DNA of 64,000 nt from Gammaproteobacteria bacterium (GCA_014382695.1 JACNJF010000084.1:1-64000); one strand, 5' to 3'; positions 39,546 through 49,997 are shown, numbered from the stretch's first letter. Program-made: numbers and translations. Notes: generated from the letters alone by a model not told the origin.

Positions 39546-41168
39546 TTGATACACTATTTCTCCCCTCAGCCGGCAATTGCGGATATCCCGCCGGTGCTGC
39601 CAAACCCGTTACAGCATCATCCTCATCCACTCGCGTTGCAGGCCAGTCAGCAACTGATGCAACGGTTACAGCAGCATACAGAACTATCGAAATCACTTTT
39701 TCTGCGCGCTAACGGCAAGATGTTTGGTGTGCTGGTGGTGCGGGACGCGTGCGGAAAGTATGGCTTTCTAAGTGCCTTTTCCGGCCAGCTCAACCAGCAG
39801 TGGCTGCTGGCGGGGTTTGTGCCACCGGTGTTTGACATCGAGCAGCGGCAGCACTTGCTGGCGGCAGGGGAAGCGCGCCTGGCGCAGATGACGCATCAGA
39901 TCGAGCAGCTTGCCGGCAGTCCGGCCCGGGCCGCTTCTCTGCAGCAGCGGCTCGATCTGGAGCAGCAACAGGCAAAGGCTCAGCAGGCGTTAAAGGCGCG
40001 CCATCAGCACAATCGGCTTGAACGTCAAGCAGCGCGGGTCGCGGCTCAACTTAATGAGCCGCGCCTGCAGCAACTGTCGCTGCTAAGTCAGCACGACAAG
40101 CGTGAATGGAAGCAGTGCAAACAGTTCTGGGATGACAAGATCAGCCTGGCACAGCAGGCTTTCGAGCGTGCATTTGAGCAGCCGATAAATACCCTGATGG
40201 AACAGCGTAAAAGTCTTTCCCGGTCGCTCCACCATCAGGTATTCGATCAGTACCATCTGCACAGTTTTGGTGGTGAAACTAGCACCATGCAGGCGCTATT
40301 TGGTGAGCGGGCGCCCCCCGGTGGTGCGGGCGATTGCGCGGCGCCCAAATTGTTGCAGTATGCCCAGCGTCATTATCTAATACCGGTTGCATTAGCAGAG
40401 TTCTGGTGGGGTGCTGAGCCGCTAACAGAGGTGCGTCATCATGGCAATTTTTATCCACCGTGTCGGGGTAAATGCGAGGTTATTCTGCCCTTCATGCTAC
40501 AGGGACTGAAACTGAAACAGCGCTTTGAGGATGTACCGGATAACGCGCCTGAACCGGAGTTGGTGTATGAAGATGCGAGTTTGCTGGTACTGAATAAACC
40601 GGCCGGGATGTTATCGATACCGGGTAAACAGGCGCGTGATTCGGTATTGGGCTGGCTACAGCGGCGCTATCCGCAGGCAACTGGGCCGCTACTGGTACAC
40701 CGGCTGGATATGGCGACATCCGGATTATTACTGGTGGCCAAAACGGGTGCCGTGCATAAACACCTGCAACGGCAGTTTATCCGGCGCACGATTAAAAAGC
40801 GTTATGTGGCGATTTTGTCGCGTGCGCTCGATCAGCAGGAATGCCGCATCGAACTGCCATTACGGGTCGATCTGGATGACCGCCCACGTCAGATGGTGTG
40901 TTATCAGCATGGCCGGCAGGCGATTACGGATGTGCGTGTTATCGCAACGGATGGGCACACCAGTCGGGTCTATTTTTATCCGCTGACCGGGCGCACGCAT
41001 CAGCTGCGCGTGCACGCCGCACATGCGCTGGGACTGGCGGCGCCGATCGTGGGCGATGCGCTGTACGGTACGCAGCAGCAGAGACTGATGCTGCATGCCG
41101 AAAGGATTAGTTTTGAGCACCCGTTAACAGCGGAAAGGATAGAGCTTGCCTGCGCGGTACCGTTTTAA
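39546..41168 (+). CDS. RluA-family pseudouridine synthase with long N-terminal coiled-coil region
   Basis: 540 aa; VHRLDMATSGLLLVAKTG (RluA catalytic HRLD), LTGRTHQLRVHAAHALGLA. Confidence 0.9.
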   Translation: MIHYFSPQPAIADIPPVLPNPLQHHPHPLALQASQQLMQRLQQHTELSKSLFLRANGKMFGVLVVRDACGKYGFLSAFSGQLNQQWLLAGFVPPVFDIEQRQHLLAAGEARLAQMTHQIEQLAGSPARAASLQQRLDLEQQQAKAQQALKARHQHNRLERQAARVAAQLNEPRLQQLSLLSQHDKREWKQCKQFWDDKISLAQQAFERAFEQPINTLMEQRKSLSRSLHHQVFDQYHLHSFGGETSTMQALFGERAPPGGAGDCAAPKLLQYAQRHYLIPVALAEFWWGAEPLTEVRHHGNFYPPCRGKCEVILPFMLQGLKLKQRFEDVPDNAPEPELVYEDASLLVLNKPAGMLSIPGKQARDSVLGWLQRRYPQATGPLLVHRLDMATSGLLLVAKTGAVHKHLQRQFIRRTIKKRYVAILSRALDQQECRIELPLRVDLDDRPRQMVCYQHGRQAITDVRVIATDGHTSRVYFYPLTGRTHQLRVHAAHALGLAAPIVGDALYGTQQQRLMLHAERISFEHPLTAERIELACAVPF

Positions 41169-41274
41169 CATGACTGATAAAGTAATGTCGGCGCAGAATC
41201 CCTGAAATACATCGGGCTGTTTACGGTTTTATTAGCACGGCATTTGAATCAATGTTTAACCGGAGAAACCTATC

Positions 41275-43410
41275 GTGGAGCCGCAAGACTCTAATTTTGA
41301 TGCTGCTGTCGAGGCTCATGATCGAGAGATACAGAAGCGTAAGCTGGACATCTGGGTGGGTGCTGAACCGACCTTTACCAATCGGCTGTCGCAGAATCCC
41401 GAGTGGCTCAGCGATGCGCTGGGCAAAACCAAGTACGGCTATGCACTGGGCGTTCTTCGGCGCCTGAAACAGCAGCATGCCAACGCTCTGATCCTGCGCA
41501 CGCTGGGGCGACAGTATGCAAATGAAGATTATCCACGCTGGAATCTGGGGCTATATCAGCGCCGCGACGGGCAGCCACTCGCCATCGGGCTCCCTGCAGA
41601 TCCGTTGATCAGTGAGCACACCGCGACGGCCCAAACGCTCACCGACTTCTGGCATCAACTGCAGCCTTTACTGGATAGTGAGGGCTGGCATGCGCGCAGC
41701 TTTGAGCTGCAGCAGCCGATGGGAATGCGGATTTTATTACGCATCGATCAACAGCCATTCGATACCGATAGCCAGCGCGATCCACGCCTGGGCCGACCCT
41801 CGATACAGGATCATCCGGTACCCATCAGCGGTGCTGAGGATGATCTGGCCAGCGAGGGTTTCTATCTCGTTACCCTCGGTATGCTGGCGGATAAGCAGGA
41901 GCCGCTGCGATTCCATCCCTGTATCGAAATCCCGGCCTTTGCGACAGTGGCCCTGTTTATGGATTTTTTACAGCGCGTCGCACAGGCGGCCCAGCACAGC
42001 GGACTGCAAAGCCTGATCTGGCGAGGCTTTCCTCCACCGGTCGATGAACATATCGCGTGGACTACGATTACCCCAGATCCCGCAGTGGTCGAGGTGAATC
42101 AGGCTCCGGCAAGCTGTGTCAGCGAGTTCCTGCAATCCAACCGGCAGCTGTTTGCACTGGCTGCAGAAGAAAGTCTGGCCCCTTATCGTCTGCAGTATAC
42201 CGGTCAAATCTCGGATAGTGGTGGTGGCGGACAGTTTACCTTGGGTGGCCCTGACCCGTTACGCAGCCCATTCTTCAAAGCACCTCAGTTGTTGCCACGC
42301 CTGATACGTTATCTGAATAATCATCCGGTGCTGTCTTACTGGTTTGCGCCGTCTTATCTGGGCAGTTACAGCCAGTCGCCACGTGCGGATGAAAACGTGC
42401 GTGAGTCGTTGAGTGAGCTTGGATTGGCGCTGTACCATCTATCCAGGGTTGAGCATCCTGAGCCGGAGTTTATCTGGCGCAGCCTGAGCCCGTTTCTGGT
42501 GGATACCTCGGGCAACGCGCATCGCAGTGAACTTAATATAGAAAAGCTGTGGAACCCTTATCTGCCGGGCCGAGGTTGCCTGGGGCTGGTCGAGTTCAGA
42601 GCGTTTCGAATGTCACATGATGCCGAAAGCATGACCTCGATTGCGCTGCTATTGCGCTCCATTGTGGCAATGCTGAGTGAACGCGATGTCCGGCCTGAGC
42701 TGGTGGACTGGGGCAGTCGCCTGCATGACCGCTTTTCGCTGCCGTTTTATCTGCGCCAGGATCTGGATCAGGTGCTGCAGGAACTGGACGATGCCGGGTT
42801 GCATCCGGGTGCGGCGGTGACCCAGCGGATCGGTGATGATAGTTCCCGTCTGCTGGGGCAGATTGAGTTTAGCGGGGTACGCCTGGAAGTCAGCCAGGCG
42901 CTGGAATTCTGGCCTTTGCTGGGTGATGCGGCAACGCATACCGGGGGATCACGGCTGGTCGATGCGAGTACCAGTCGCCTGCAGGTGACACTGCGCGCCA
43001 CGGCCAACCCTGATGCTGCGACGGACCTGCGGGACTGGATATTGATGGCCGCTAGTTACCGCTTGTCGCTGCGTGCAGAACAGCACGACAATGAAACCGT
43101 TTATGTGAAGGGCGTGCGTTATCGAAGTTTCGAACCGTTTGCCGGTCTACATCCCGGCATCGGCGCGCAGGGCCCTATCGTGCTGTACCTGATTGGACCG
43201 GCAGCAGAAACCGGTTTACGTATCACTCTGCATGAATGGCAACCTCAAAGATTGCCTTACGATGGGCTGCCGGTATCGGTGGAACAGGCCAAACAACGTA
43301 TCTATGAACGCTTTGTGGTGGAACAGATCCGGCGCGCGGAATTTCCTCCGGCACTTGCCCCGCCAGCAGGTGCACAGACGGATTACTGTCTAGATTTACG
43401 GCGTTGTTAA
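41275..43410 (+). CDS. stand-alone DUF2126 protein
   Basis: LDIWVGAEPTFTNRLSQNPEWLSDALGKTKYGYALGVLRRLKQQ...LGRQYANEDYPRWNLGLYQRRDG resembles the DUF2126 region of long transglutaminase-like proteins. Confidence 0.75.
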   Translation: MEPQDSNFDAAVEAHDREIQKRKLDIWVGAEPTFTNRLSQNPEWLSDALGKTKYGYALGVLRRLKQQHANALILRTLGRQYANEDYPRWNLGLYQRRDGQPLAIGLPADPLISEHTATAQTLTDFWHQLQPLLDSEGWHARSFELQQPMGMRILLRIDQQPFDTDSQRDPRLGRPSIQDHPVPISGAEDDLASEGFYLVTLGMLADKQEPLRFHPCIEIPAFATVALFMDFLQRVAQAAQHSGLQSLIWRGFPPPVDEHIAWTTITPDPAVVEVNQAPASCVSEFLQSNRQLFALAAEESLAPYRLQYTGQISDSGGGGQFTLGGPDPLRSPFFKAPQLLPRLIRYLNNHPVLSYWFAPSYLGSYSQSPRADENVRESLSELGLALYHLSRVEHPEPEFIWRSLSPFLVDTSGNAHRSELNIEKLWNPYLPGRGCLGLVEFRAFRMSHDAESMTSIALLLRSIVAMLSERDVRPELVDWGSRLHDRFSLPFYLRQDLDQVLQELDDAGLHPGAAVTQRIGDDSSRLLGQIEFSGVRLEVSQALEFWPLLGDAATHTGGSRLVDASTSRLQVTLRATANPDAATDLRDWILMAASYRLSLRAEQHDNETVYVKGVRYRSFEPFAGLHPGIGAQGPIVLYLIGPAAETGLRITLHEWQPQRLPYDGLPVSVEQAKQRIYERFVVEQIRRAEFPPALAPPAGAQTDYCLDLRRC

Positions 43411-43480
43411 AGTGCTGCTGCAGATGTTCCAGAGGTTTACTCCGTCAGGGATGTGCGGTTTACCTGACGGATGGACGGGA

Positions 43481-44242
43481 CTACTGCTTGAGGCGATAAC
43501 CGGTCTTGAACATCCACCACACCAGTGCACTGCAAAGGCTGAGAAACAGCAGGATAACGCTCAGGCTGATGCCGACATTGACGTCTGAAACTTCAAAAAA
43601 ACTCCAGCGGAAACCGCTTACCAGATACAGCACCGGGTTAAACAGGGTGATGGTCTGCCACATCGGCGGTAGCATACTGACCGAATAAAAGGTGCCACCG
43701 AGAAACACCAGTGGAGTGATCACCAGTAGCGGCACGATCTGCAGTTTTTCAAAGTTGGTCGCCCACAGCCCGATGATAAAGCCGAACAAACTGAAAGAGA
43801 TACAGGTCAGGATCAGGAAGGTCACCATCCAGACCGGATGCGCGATCTGCAGGTCGACAAAAAAGCCGGCAGTAAGCAGGATGATCAAGCCGATAATCAG
43901 GGACTTGGTCGCTGCTGCGCCGACATAGCCGATCAGTATTTCATAGAACGAGATGGGGGCGGACATCACTTCATACACGGTGCCGGTAAACTTCGGGAAG
44001 AAGATACCAAACGACGCGTTTGAGACGCTTTGTGTCAGCAGCGACAGCATCATCAGGCCGGGTACGATGAATGAGCCGTAGGGAACCCCTTCGATGGCTT
44101 CAATGCGTGAACCGATGGCAGAGCCGAACACGATAAAATACAGTGCGGTCGACAGAACCGGGGACGCGATACTCTGAAACAGGGTGTTCCAGGTGCGCAA
44201 CATTTCGTATTTATAGATGACTTTTATGGCCTGGATATTCAT
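43481..44242 (-). CDS. ABC-2 type transporter permease
   Basis: 253 aa; 6 [39 protein letters not shown]. Confidence 0.92.
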   Translation of the reverse strand: MNIQAIKVIYKYEMLRTWNTLFQSIASPVLSTALYFIVFGSAIGSRIEAIEGVPYGSFIVPGLMMLSLLTQSVSNASFGIFFPKFTGTVYEVMSAPISFYEILIGYVGAAATKSLIIGLIILLTAGFFVDLQIAHPVWMVTFLILTCISFSLFGFIIGLWATNFEKLQIVPLLVITPLVFLGGTFYSVSMLPPMWQTITLFNPVLYLVSGFRWSFFEVSDVNVGISLSVILLFLSLCSALVWWMFKTGYRLKQ

Positions 44243-45165
44243 CAGCGTGCGCGCACCAGGTTTACGAAGATATCCTGTAGCGAACTCTGTGTCGTGTTCA
44301 GGTCTTTCATCGACAGGCCTGCACCATGCATGGCCTGCAGCAGGGCGGTGATGCCGGTGCTGTTGCTCTGCGTATCGTAGGTATAGGTCAGCTGCTGGCC
44401 ATCGGGGGATAATTCCAGCGCATAGCTCAACATCGATTCGGGCAGGTGCTGGATCGGTTCCTTGAGCTCGATAATCAGTTTCTTTTGCCCCAGTTTTTGC
44501 ATCAGGATATGTTTTCCTTCCACCAGCAATAGCTCTCCGCCATGCATGATACCGACACGATCCGCAATTTCTTCTGCCTCTTCGATGTAATGTGTGGTCA
44601 GAATGATAGTGACGCCGGATTCACGCAGGCGATGCACGATCTGCCACATATCTTTACGTAGCTCAACATCGACACCGGCCGTGGGTTCATCCAGAAACAG
44701 AATCTGCGGCTGATGTGACAGCGCCTTGGCAATCAGCACGCGCCGTTTCATGCCGCCGGAAAGGGTGCGCAGCTCGCTGTTGCGCTTGTCATACAGCGAC
44801 AGGTCCTTGAGCAATTTTTCAAGATAGGCCGGGTCGGGCTTTTTGCCGAACAGACCTCGACTGAAACAGAGCGTATTCCACACCGTATCAAACGCCGCCA
44901 GGGTCAGTTCCTGTGGCACCAGTCCGATGCGTGAACGGGTCTGGCGAAAATCATCGATAATGTCAAAGCCATCCACCGTTACGTGGCCGTTGGTGGGTGA
45001 GACCAGCCCACAGATGATCGAAATCAGGGTGGTTTTTCCGGCCCCATTAGGACCGAGCAGGGCGAGGATTTCGCCCCTTTTAATATCCAGATTGATCTGC
45101 TTCAGGGCTTGATGCCCACCTTCATAGGTTTTGGAAAGGCCAGAAATTGAAATAATTGTTGTCAT
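44242..45165 (-). CDS. ABC transporter ATP-binding protein
   Basis: Walker [10 protein letters not shown], signature LSGGMKRR, Walker [13 protein letters not shown]. Confidence 0.96.
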   Translation of the reverse strand: MTTIISISGLSKTYEGGHQALKQINLDIKRGEILALLGPNGAGKTTLISIICGLVSPTNGHVTVDGFDIIDDFRQTRSRIGLVPQELTLAAFDTVWNTLCFSRGLFGKKPDPAYLEKLLKDLSLYDKRNSELRTLSGGMKRRVLIAKALSHQPQILFLDEPTAGVDVELRKDMWQIVHRLRESGVTIILTTHYIEEAEEIADRVGIMHGGELLLVEGKHILMQKLGQKKLIIELKEPIQHLPESMLSYALELSPDGQQLTYTYDTQSNSTGITALLQAMHGAGLSMKDLNTTQSSLQDIFVNLVRAR

Positions 45166-45329
45166 GGCTGAATCATACTGGATAAGCGGAGGATACGGCT
45201 AGCGGCAGGCACATGTTTTATTGCGGGTTTTATCCAGATGGGTTAAGCGGTCGGTTGAAATTGTGTTGTAGCACTAAACGCTATATAGTTTTTACTTCGC
45301 TTTTAGTGCATCCTCAGGATTAAAGCCCG

Positions 45330-45596
45330 ATGAGTAAGACCCCTATATTAATCAGTGCTGTGCTGGTACTGCTAACGCTACCCGCTGTTGCCAGTGCCTT
45401 CCGTTTTCCTGAGATCAGTTTCTGCCCGTTGGGCGGGCCTCCGGGCTGGTTCAACCGCATCAGTGGTGAGCATGATCGCCGGTATTATCCACCACCAGTC
45501 ATGCCTCCCCGTTATTATCCAGCTGTGGCACCTTATGGCTGGCCGGGGCCCACTCAGGGTTACTCACCAGCCACGCCACCGATTTACTATCGATAA
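45330..45596 (+). CDS. small Pro/Tyr-rich secreted protein
   Basis: Signal peptide LISAVLVLLTLPAVASA then PPPVMPPRYYPAVAPYGWPGP. Confidence 0.55.
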   Translation: MSKTPILISAVLVLLTLPAVASAFRFPEISFCPLGGPPGWFNRISGEHDRRYYPPPVMPPRYYPAVAPYGWPGPTQGYSPATPPIYYR

Positions 45597-45622
45597 GGAG
45601 TCGCTTTGGGGCTAGTGGCTGT

Positions 45623-46030
45623 TTACGACAAGCGGTCGCGCACGCCGCGCAATACGATATCGGTATAGCCGATGATGCCGATGATTTTCTTGTTTTCCAG
45701 CACTGGCGCACGGCTCAGGCCGAAATTCTCAAACAGTCTGGTGCAGTAACGTATATCCATATCCGGGTCGACACTGATCACCGGTTTGGACATGATTTCA
45801 TAGATATTGATACGCTCAGGCGATTTATCCCGCGCCAGCACTTTTTTGGCAATATCGGATAACAGTACGAGGCCGTATTCGTCATCATCGTTACGACGGT
45901 CCACGATAAAACATTTGCTTTCCGCGAATTCGGAGGTTTTCAATACTTCGGCAACCGTCGACATACCGTTGACCAGATCGAAATCTTTCTTCATGACGTC
46001 TCTAACACGTACCAGTTGTTTCTGGCTCAT
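45623..46030 (-). CDS. CBS-domain protein
   Basis: VRDVMKKDFDLVNGMSTVAEVLKTSEFAESKCFIVD...MSKPVISVDPDMDIRYCTRLFENFGLSRAPVLENKKIIGIIGYTDIV (two CBS repeats). Confidence 0.88.
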   Translation of the reverse strand: MSQKQLVRVRDVMKKDFDLVNGMSTVAEVLKTSEFAESKCFIVDRRNDDDEYGLVLLSDIAKKVLARDKSPERINIYEIMSKPVISVDPDMDIRYCTRLFENFGLSRAPVLENKKIIGIIGYTDIVLRGVRDRLS

Positions 46031-46377
46031 AATTCTTCCTCGACTTTTTCAGTTAATTGACTCATCTGATGTGATATGCCAACCGCATCATCCACATCGA
46101 TACTAAAAGCGATACCCGTACCGGGACTTTCATCAAACTCACCGGCTTCTGCAATCGCTTCCAGTATTTCCCGGGTCAGATGTTCTTCGACCAGAAATAA
46201 AACAACATCACGTTGAGTCTCCAGACTCAGCCCGAGAAAGGTCTTGGAGGCATTCATGCCTTCGCCCCGTGCGTTGGTAATGACGGTAGAGCCGGTAGCG
46301 CCTTTTTCTCTGGCGGCATGTACGATTTTATCGGTAATCGTGTCTTCGGTTAAGGCGACAATCAGTTTAAAGTGCAT
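46027..46377 (-). CDS. P-II (GlnB)-like protein
   Basis: LIVALTEDTITDKIVHAAREKGATGSTVITNARGEGMN... matches the P-II-like fold pattern; no canonical T-loop Tyr seen. Confidence 0.75.
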   Translation of the reverse strand: MHFKLIVALTEDTITDKIVHAAREKGATGSTVITNARGEGMNASKTFLGLSLETQRDVVLFLVEEHLTREILEAIAEAGEFDESPGTGIAFSIDVDDAVGISHQMSQLTEKVEEEL

Positions 46378-47164
46378 TTCTAGTCTCTTCAGTTAAATGT
46401 TTTTTCGCGCGCAGTGCTTTCCATTCAGATATCTGAGCATAAACCATGACAGATATTATCGGGAACAGGCTGGCGAAGGCAATCAGGCCAAAGCCATCGA
46501 GTAACGGGCTACGGCCGGGAACGGTACTGGAGAGACCCAGCCCGAGAGCGGCAACCAGTGGTACGGTTACGGTTGAGGTGGTCACGCCGCCCGAGTCGTA
46601 GGCCAGCGCAATAATCATGCGCGGAGCATAAAGGGTCTGGATCACCACAAACACATAGCCGGTGATGATATACCAGTACAGTGGTGTACCGGTCACGATA
46701 CGGAAAACTCCCAGCGAAATGCCGACCGCAACCCCAATCGCGACCGCGATGCGCAGGCCCCAGATGCCGATACTACCCGCCGAAACCTGGTTCGCCTTGA
46801 TCGCGACCGCAAGCAGGGATGGCTCTGCGATGGTGGTGGAAAAGCCGATTGCGAAGGCGAATAGATAAACCCATTTATAACTCCACCAGGTAATCCCTTC
46901 GGCGGAACTGTAGGAAGCTATAAAAGCTGGGTCGGTTAACTGTTCCGCCATCAGCTTGCCCAACGGGAACAGGGCTGCTTCAAGGCCCTCCAGAAAGAAT
47001 CCCAGCCCCAGCAGCACCAGTAAAAACCCCATCAGGATTTTTTTCAGGTTGGGGATCGCCTTTCTCAATACAAACAGTTGGAAGCCGAAAATAATCAGCG
47101 CAATCGGCAGCACATCCCAGATAGTGGCGAGTATGGTATAAAACAGGTCGACCAGAATATGCAT
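46367..47164 (-). CDS. DUF1538 family membrane protein
   Basis: GFSTTIAEPSLLAVAIKAN...[48 protein letters not shown]. Confidence 0.88.
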   Translation of the reverse strand: MHILVDLFYTILATIWDVLPIALIIFGFQLFVLRKAIPNLKKILMGFLLVLLGLGFFLEGLEAALFPLGKLMAEQLTDPAFIASYSSAEGITWWSYKWVYLFAFAIGFSTTIAEPSLLAVAIKANQVSAGSIGIWGLRIAVAIGVAVGISLGVFRIVTGTPLYWYIITGYVFVVIQTLYAPRMIIALAYDSGGVTTSTVTVPLVAALGLGLSSTVPGRSPLLDGFGLIAFASLFPIISVMVYAQISEWKALRAKKHLTEETRNAL

Positions 47165-47165
47165 G

Positions 47166-47897
47166 CTAAACCACCATCCCGTAGCCCATCACAAAAATCA
47201 TCGGGGTGAGCGAGGCAAAGGCGATCAGGCCGAAGCCATCGATCATCGGGTTGCGCCCCTTGATCGAGCTGGCCAGACCGACGCCAAGAGCGGTTACCAG
47301 CGGTACCGTAATGGTGGATGTGGTAACGCCTCCAGAATCGTAGGCGATGCCGATGATTTCTTTGGGGGCAAACATGGTCATGATCACGACACCGATGTAG
47401 CCGCCAATGATCAGGTATTGCAGCGGCCAGCCCTTGATGATGCGTAATACGCCGATCAGAATGGCAAAGCCCACCGAAACCGCGACCGTGATGCGCAGTC
47501 CAAAAGCGTAAGAGGATTTGGATTCTTTACTGTCTTCAATCATGTGACCGCTGGCGGCTACCCTGGCGGCTTCATCGGCTACCGCAATCAGTGCGGGTTC
47601 GGCCACTGTGGTACCAAATCCGAGGGCAAAGGCAAACAGCAGTAACCAGAGCACACTACCTTTTTTGGCAAACGCATAGGCCATGCTTTCCCCGATCGGG
47701 AACAGTCCCAGATTAAGGCCGTGTACAAACAGGGTCAGACCGATCACTACGAACACGATACCGGTAGCGATCTCGCCGAAATTTGGGATGGGTTGCTGCA
47801 GCACAATTAACTGAAAAAAGGCGATGACGCCGATGATGGGCAGAAGATCGCGCAGACTATCCAGTAATGATTTAAGTATTGCCCTGATTGCCTTCAT
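47166..47897 (-). CDS. DUF1538 family membrane protein
   Basis: [18 protein letters not shown]...[48 protein letters not shown]; paralogous to its neighbour. Confidence 0.88.
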   Translation of the reverse strand: MKAIRAILKSLLDSLRDLLPIIGVIAFFQLIVLQQPIPNFGEIATGIVFVVIGLTLFVHGLNLGLFPIGESMAYAFAKKGSVLWLLLFAFALGFGTTVAEPALIAVADEAARVAASGHMIEDSKESKSSYAFGLRITVAVSVGFAILIGVLRIIKGWPLQYLIIGGYIGVVIMTMFAPKEIIGIAYDSGGVTTSTITVPLVTALGVGLASSIKGRNPMIDGFGLIAFASLTPMIFVMGYGMVV

Positions 47898-48078
47898 TAA
47901 TTATTTTTTGATCCTGTTTTATTGCAGGTTATTTTTAGTGTTTCAGTGCGTTGTCTGCATCAACTCGAACGATGGAAATACAGGGGGTTCCCTGATGGTT
48001 GAAGGGCCCTCTGGCTACTGAACAGCGCTAAATCTAGCATAGATTGTGAACCACCGACTTGATTGAGGGCATTTAAGT

Positions 48079-48759
48079 TTACTTCTGTTTACTCAGGTTA
48101 GCGCCATTTTTGAGATCAATCATTTCGCCAATGATCGCATATTGGCCATCTTCGGTTAGATACAAATATTTGTCATTAAACTGAATCTGATACAGTTGCT
48201 TCACCGGCGAAAGTATCGGAGTGCCGATCTCGACGCCCTGCAGGCGTTGTTTCAGATAGGCCAGATCAGGTTTTTTGTTGAGCAATCGAGCGAGGTCATC
48301 GATTGAGGGCAGGGTGTCGCCAGCGCTAAACTTGCCGCTCCATTTTTGATAGACCTCATCCGGCCATTGGGATTGAAAGTAGGCAATCACGCTATCGATC
48401 TGAGGCGCATCCAGAAGCTGTGCGAAAGGCGGCATCTGCCCACCCAGTTTCTGTCCGCCTTCGCGTATGGTGCGCTGTAGCAGGGGGAGATCGTGATGCC
48501 AGGCATGCGCCGAACCATTCAACGGTGGCGGCGGGTAATGGCCATTCGCATCGGGCTGCTGCCAGTTGCTGGTGCCTTCTGCACGGGGACCGTGGCAAAC
48601 GGCACAGTGTTGCAGAAACAGTGTCCTGCCCTGCTCCAGCTGTTGCAGGCTATACCAGCGTGTTGCAGAGGCGGCCGCCACCGACTGCGTCAGACCTGCA
48701 CCGATGAGAAGGGCAGGGATCAAAAGCTTTAAGTGCTGCACAGTTCTGATCAAGTTCAT
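48079..48759 (-). CDS. cytochrome c family protein
   Basis: Signal peptide and LFLQHCAVCHGPRAEGTSNW. Confidence 0.85.
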   Translation of the reverse strand: MNLIRTVQHLKLLIPALLIGAGLTQSVAAASATRWYSLQQLEQGRTLFLQHCAVCHGPRAEGTSNWQQPDANGHYPPPPLNGSAHAWHHDLPLLQRTIREGGQKLGGQMPPFAQLLDAPQIDSVIAYFQSQWPDEVYQKWSGKFSAGDTLPSIDDLARLLNKKPDLAYLKQRLQGVEIGTPILSPVKQLYQIQFNDKYLYLTEDGQYAIIGEMIDLKNGANLSKQK

Positions 48760-48789
48760 CGTAGGATATCCTCGGCTTAACGGGCTGGC

Positions 48790-49614
48790 TTATTGATAAC
48801 CGCTATAGCCATAAGATTTTAGATACGGGTCAAAGCTATAGCGATCGTCGGCAGACTTGATCTCTTTTAACAGCAGTTCGCACAGTTGTTTAAGTGTCGA
48901 TGCCTGTTGCATGGTCTGCTGCAGAATGCGCTCACCCTCCGCGCGACTGATATACATGGCGTATTCATGACTGATTTTTTTGATCGCTTCGGGATCAAAT
49001 TTTGGTTCTGCAAGTGAACCGGACGGGGCTGCTGCAGGGCTGCTAGTAAAAGCTCCATTCGGATTATTGACCCGCACCAGTTCGACCGCGAGTTCATAGA
49101 TATCGTGCTGCTGATGATGCTTATTAGCACGAAGTCTCAGATGCTGCAGTTCACGTGAATAGTCCTGCGACAATTTATTCACCATCTCAAAATACGATTT
49201 GGACACCAGCAGCTGATTTTCGGCCGCAAACGACATCACGCGTTCTGCATCCGTGATGCCGGAGCCAAGGCTGTTGCGTTTATGGTTCAGATCTTCCACG
49301 ATTTTAACCGGCCCCAGATTCAGCCCGAGTCGTACCTTGTAGGAGCAGTCGGGGCTGTCAGCCTGTGAAATAAACGCGTCACGCAGATTTCTGGCGATCG
49401 GGTAAAGCCGTTCCGGATCGCCCAGATAACAGATGGCCATGCCATCACCGGTATCCAGGCGGATGGTATCGCCGTCATCCAGACTTGCGATCTGGATGGA
49501 TACCAGACCCTGGAAGTGGCGCTTAACCTTGAGCTGCTGGTCGACGGGAATGGTCGAAAATTTAAATATATCGAGAAATAATACGCTGACTAACCAGGTA
49601 CGATCTTGATTCAT
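48790..49614 (-). CDS. class III nucleotide cyclase-domain protein
   Basis: SVLFLDIFKFSTIP...RLDTGDGMAICYLGDPERL retains both metal-binding Asp positions of class III cyclases. Confidence 0.75.
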   Translation of the reverse strand: MNQDRTWLVSVLFLDIFKFSTIPVDQQLKVKRHFQGLVSIQIASLDDGDTIRLDTGDGMAICYLGDPERLYPIARNLRDAFISQADSPDCSYKVRLGLNLGPVKIVEDLNHKRNSLGSGITDAERVMSFAAENQLLVSKSYFEMVNKLSQDYSRELQHLRLRANKHHQQHDIYELAVELVRVNNPNGAFTSSPAAAPSGSLAEPKFDPEAIKKISHEYAMYISRAEGERILQQTMQQASTLKQLCELLLKEIKSADDRYSFDPYLKSYGYSGYQ

Positions 49615-49749
49615 GAGTTATCCCCTGCGATGGTTCAATTGCGTGATTCAAGAACCACGCTGCGCCCATTTTTATTCTTGCTGATAAGCGCCTGATGTTG
49701 AATTCTTGGTTGTGCGCAAGTATTGCATGACCGCGCTCAGGATGCAGCC

Positions 49750-49844
49750 TTAATCCATTAGAATGATATGGCCGGTATCGATTTTTAATCCGACCGTATC
49801 ACCAGCCCGAGGCTGATGTTTTGTTGCGACTAAAGACTTCATCC
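49750..49844 (-). pseudogene. remnant of the C-terminal end of an ABC-transporter ATPase
   Basis: Minus strand TGG ATG AAG TCT TTA GTC GCA ACA AAA CAT CAG CCT CGG GCT GGT GAT ACG GTC GGA TTA AAA ATC GAT ACC GGC CAT ATC ATT CTA ATG GAT TAA = WMKSLVATKHQPRAGDTVGLKIDTGHIILMD*, resembling TOBE-type C-termini; an in-frame TGA lies just upstream. Confidence 0.45.
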
Positions 49845-49981
49845 AGCTTCAGATGTTCAGGAGTGAGTCCATCTGCTAAATCTCGAACACAAGAAAACCA
49901 CCAGGATCATAGCGCTGTCAATGCTAAAGCGGTGGCCCGAAGCGTTGCGCGTATGAATGGTTCAGCTGTTGCATAAATCAT

Positions 49982-49997
49982 GTTTCCAAAAGGAAAC
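49982..49997. promoter_or_regulatory. putative operator GTTTCCAAAAGGAAAC (site 1)
   Basis: Perfect palindrome GTTTCC-N4-GGAAAC, 9 nt upstream of TATAAT (50007-50012), overlapping the expected -35 of the XRE-cupin gene. Confidence 0.75.
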
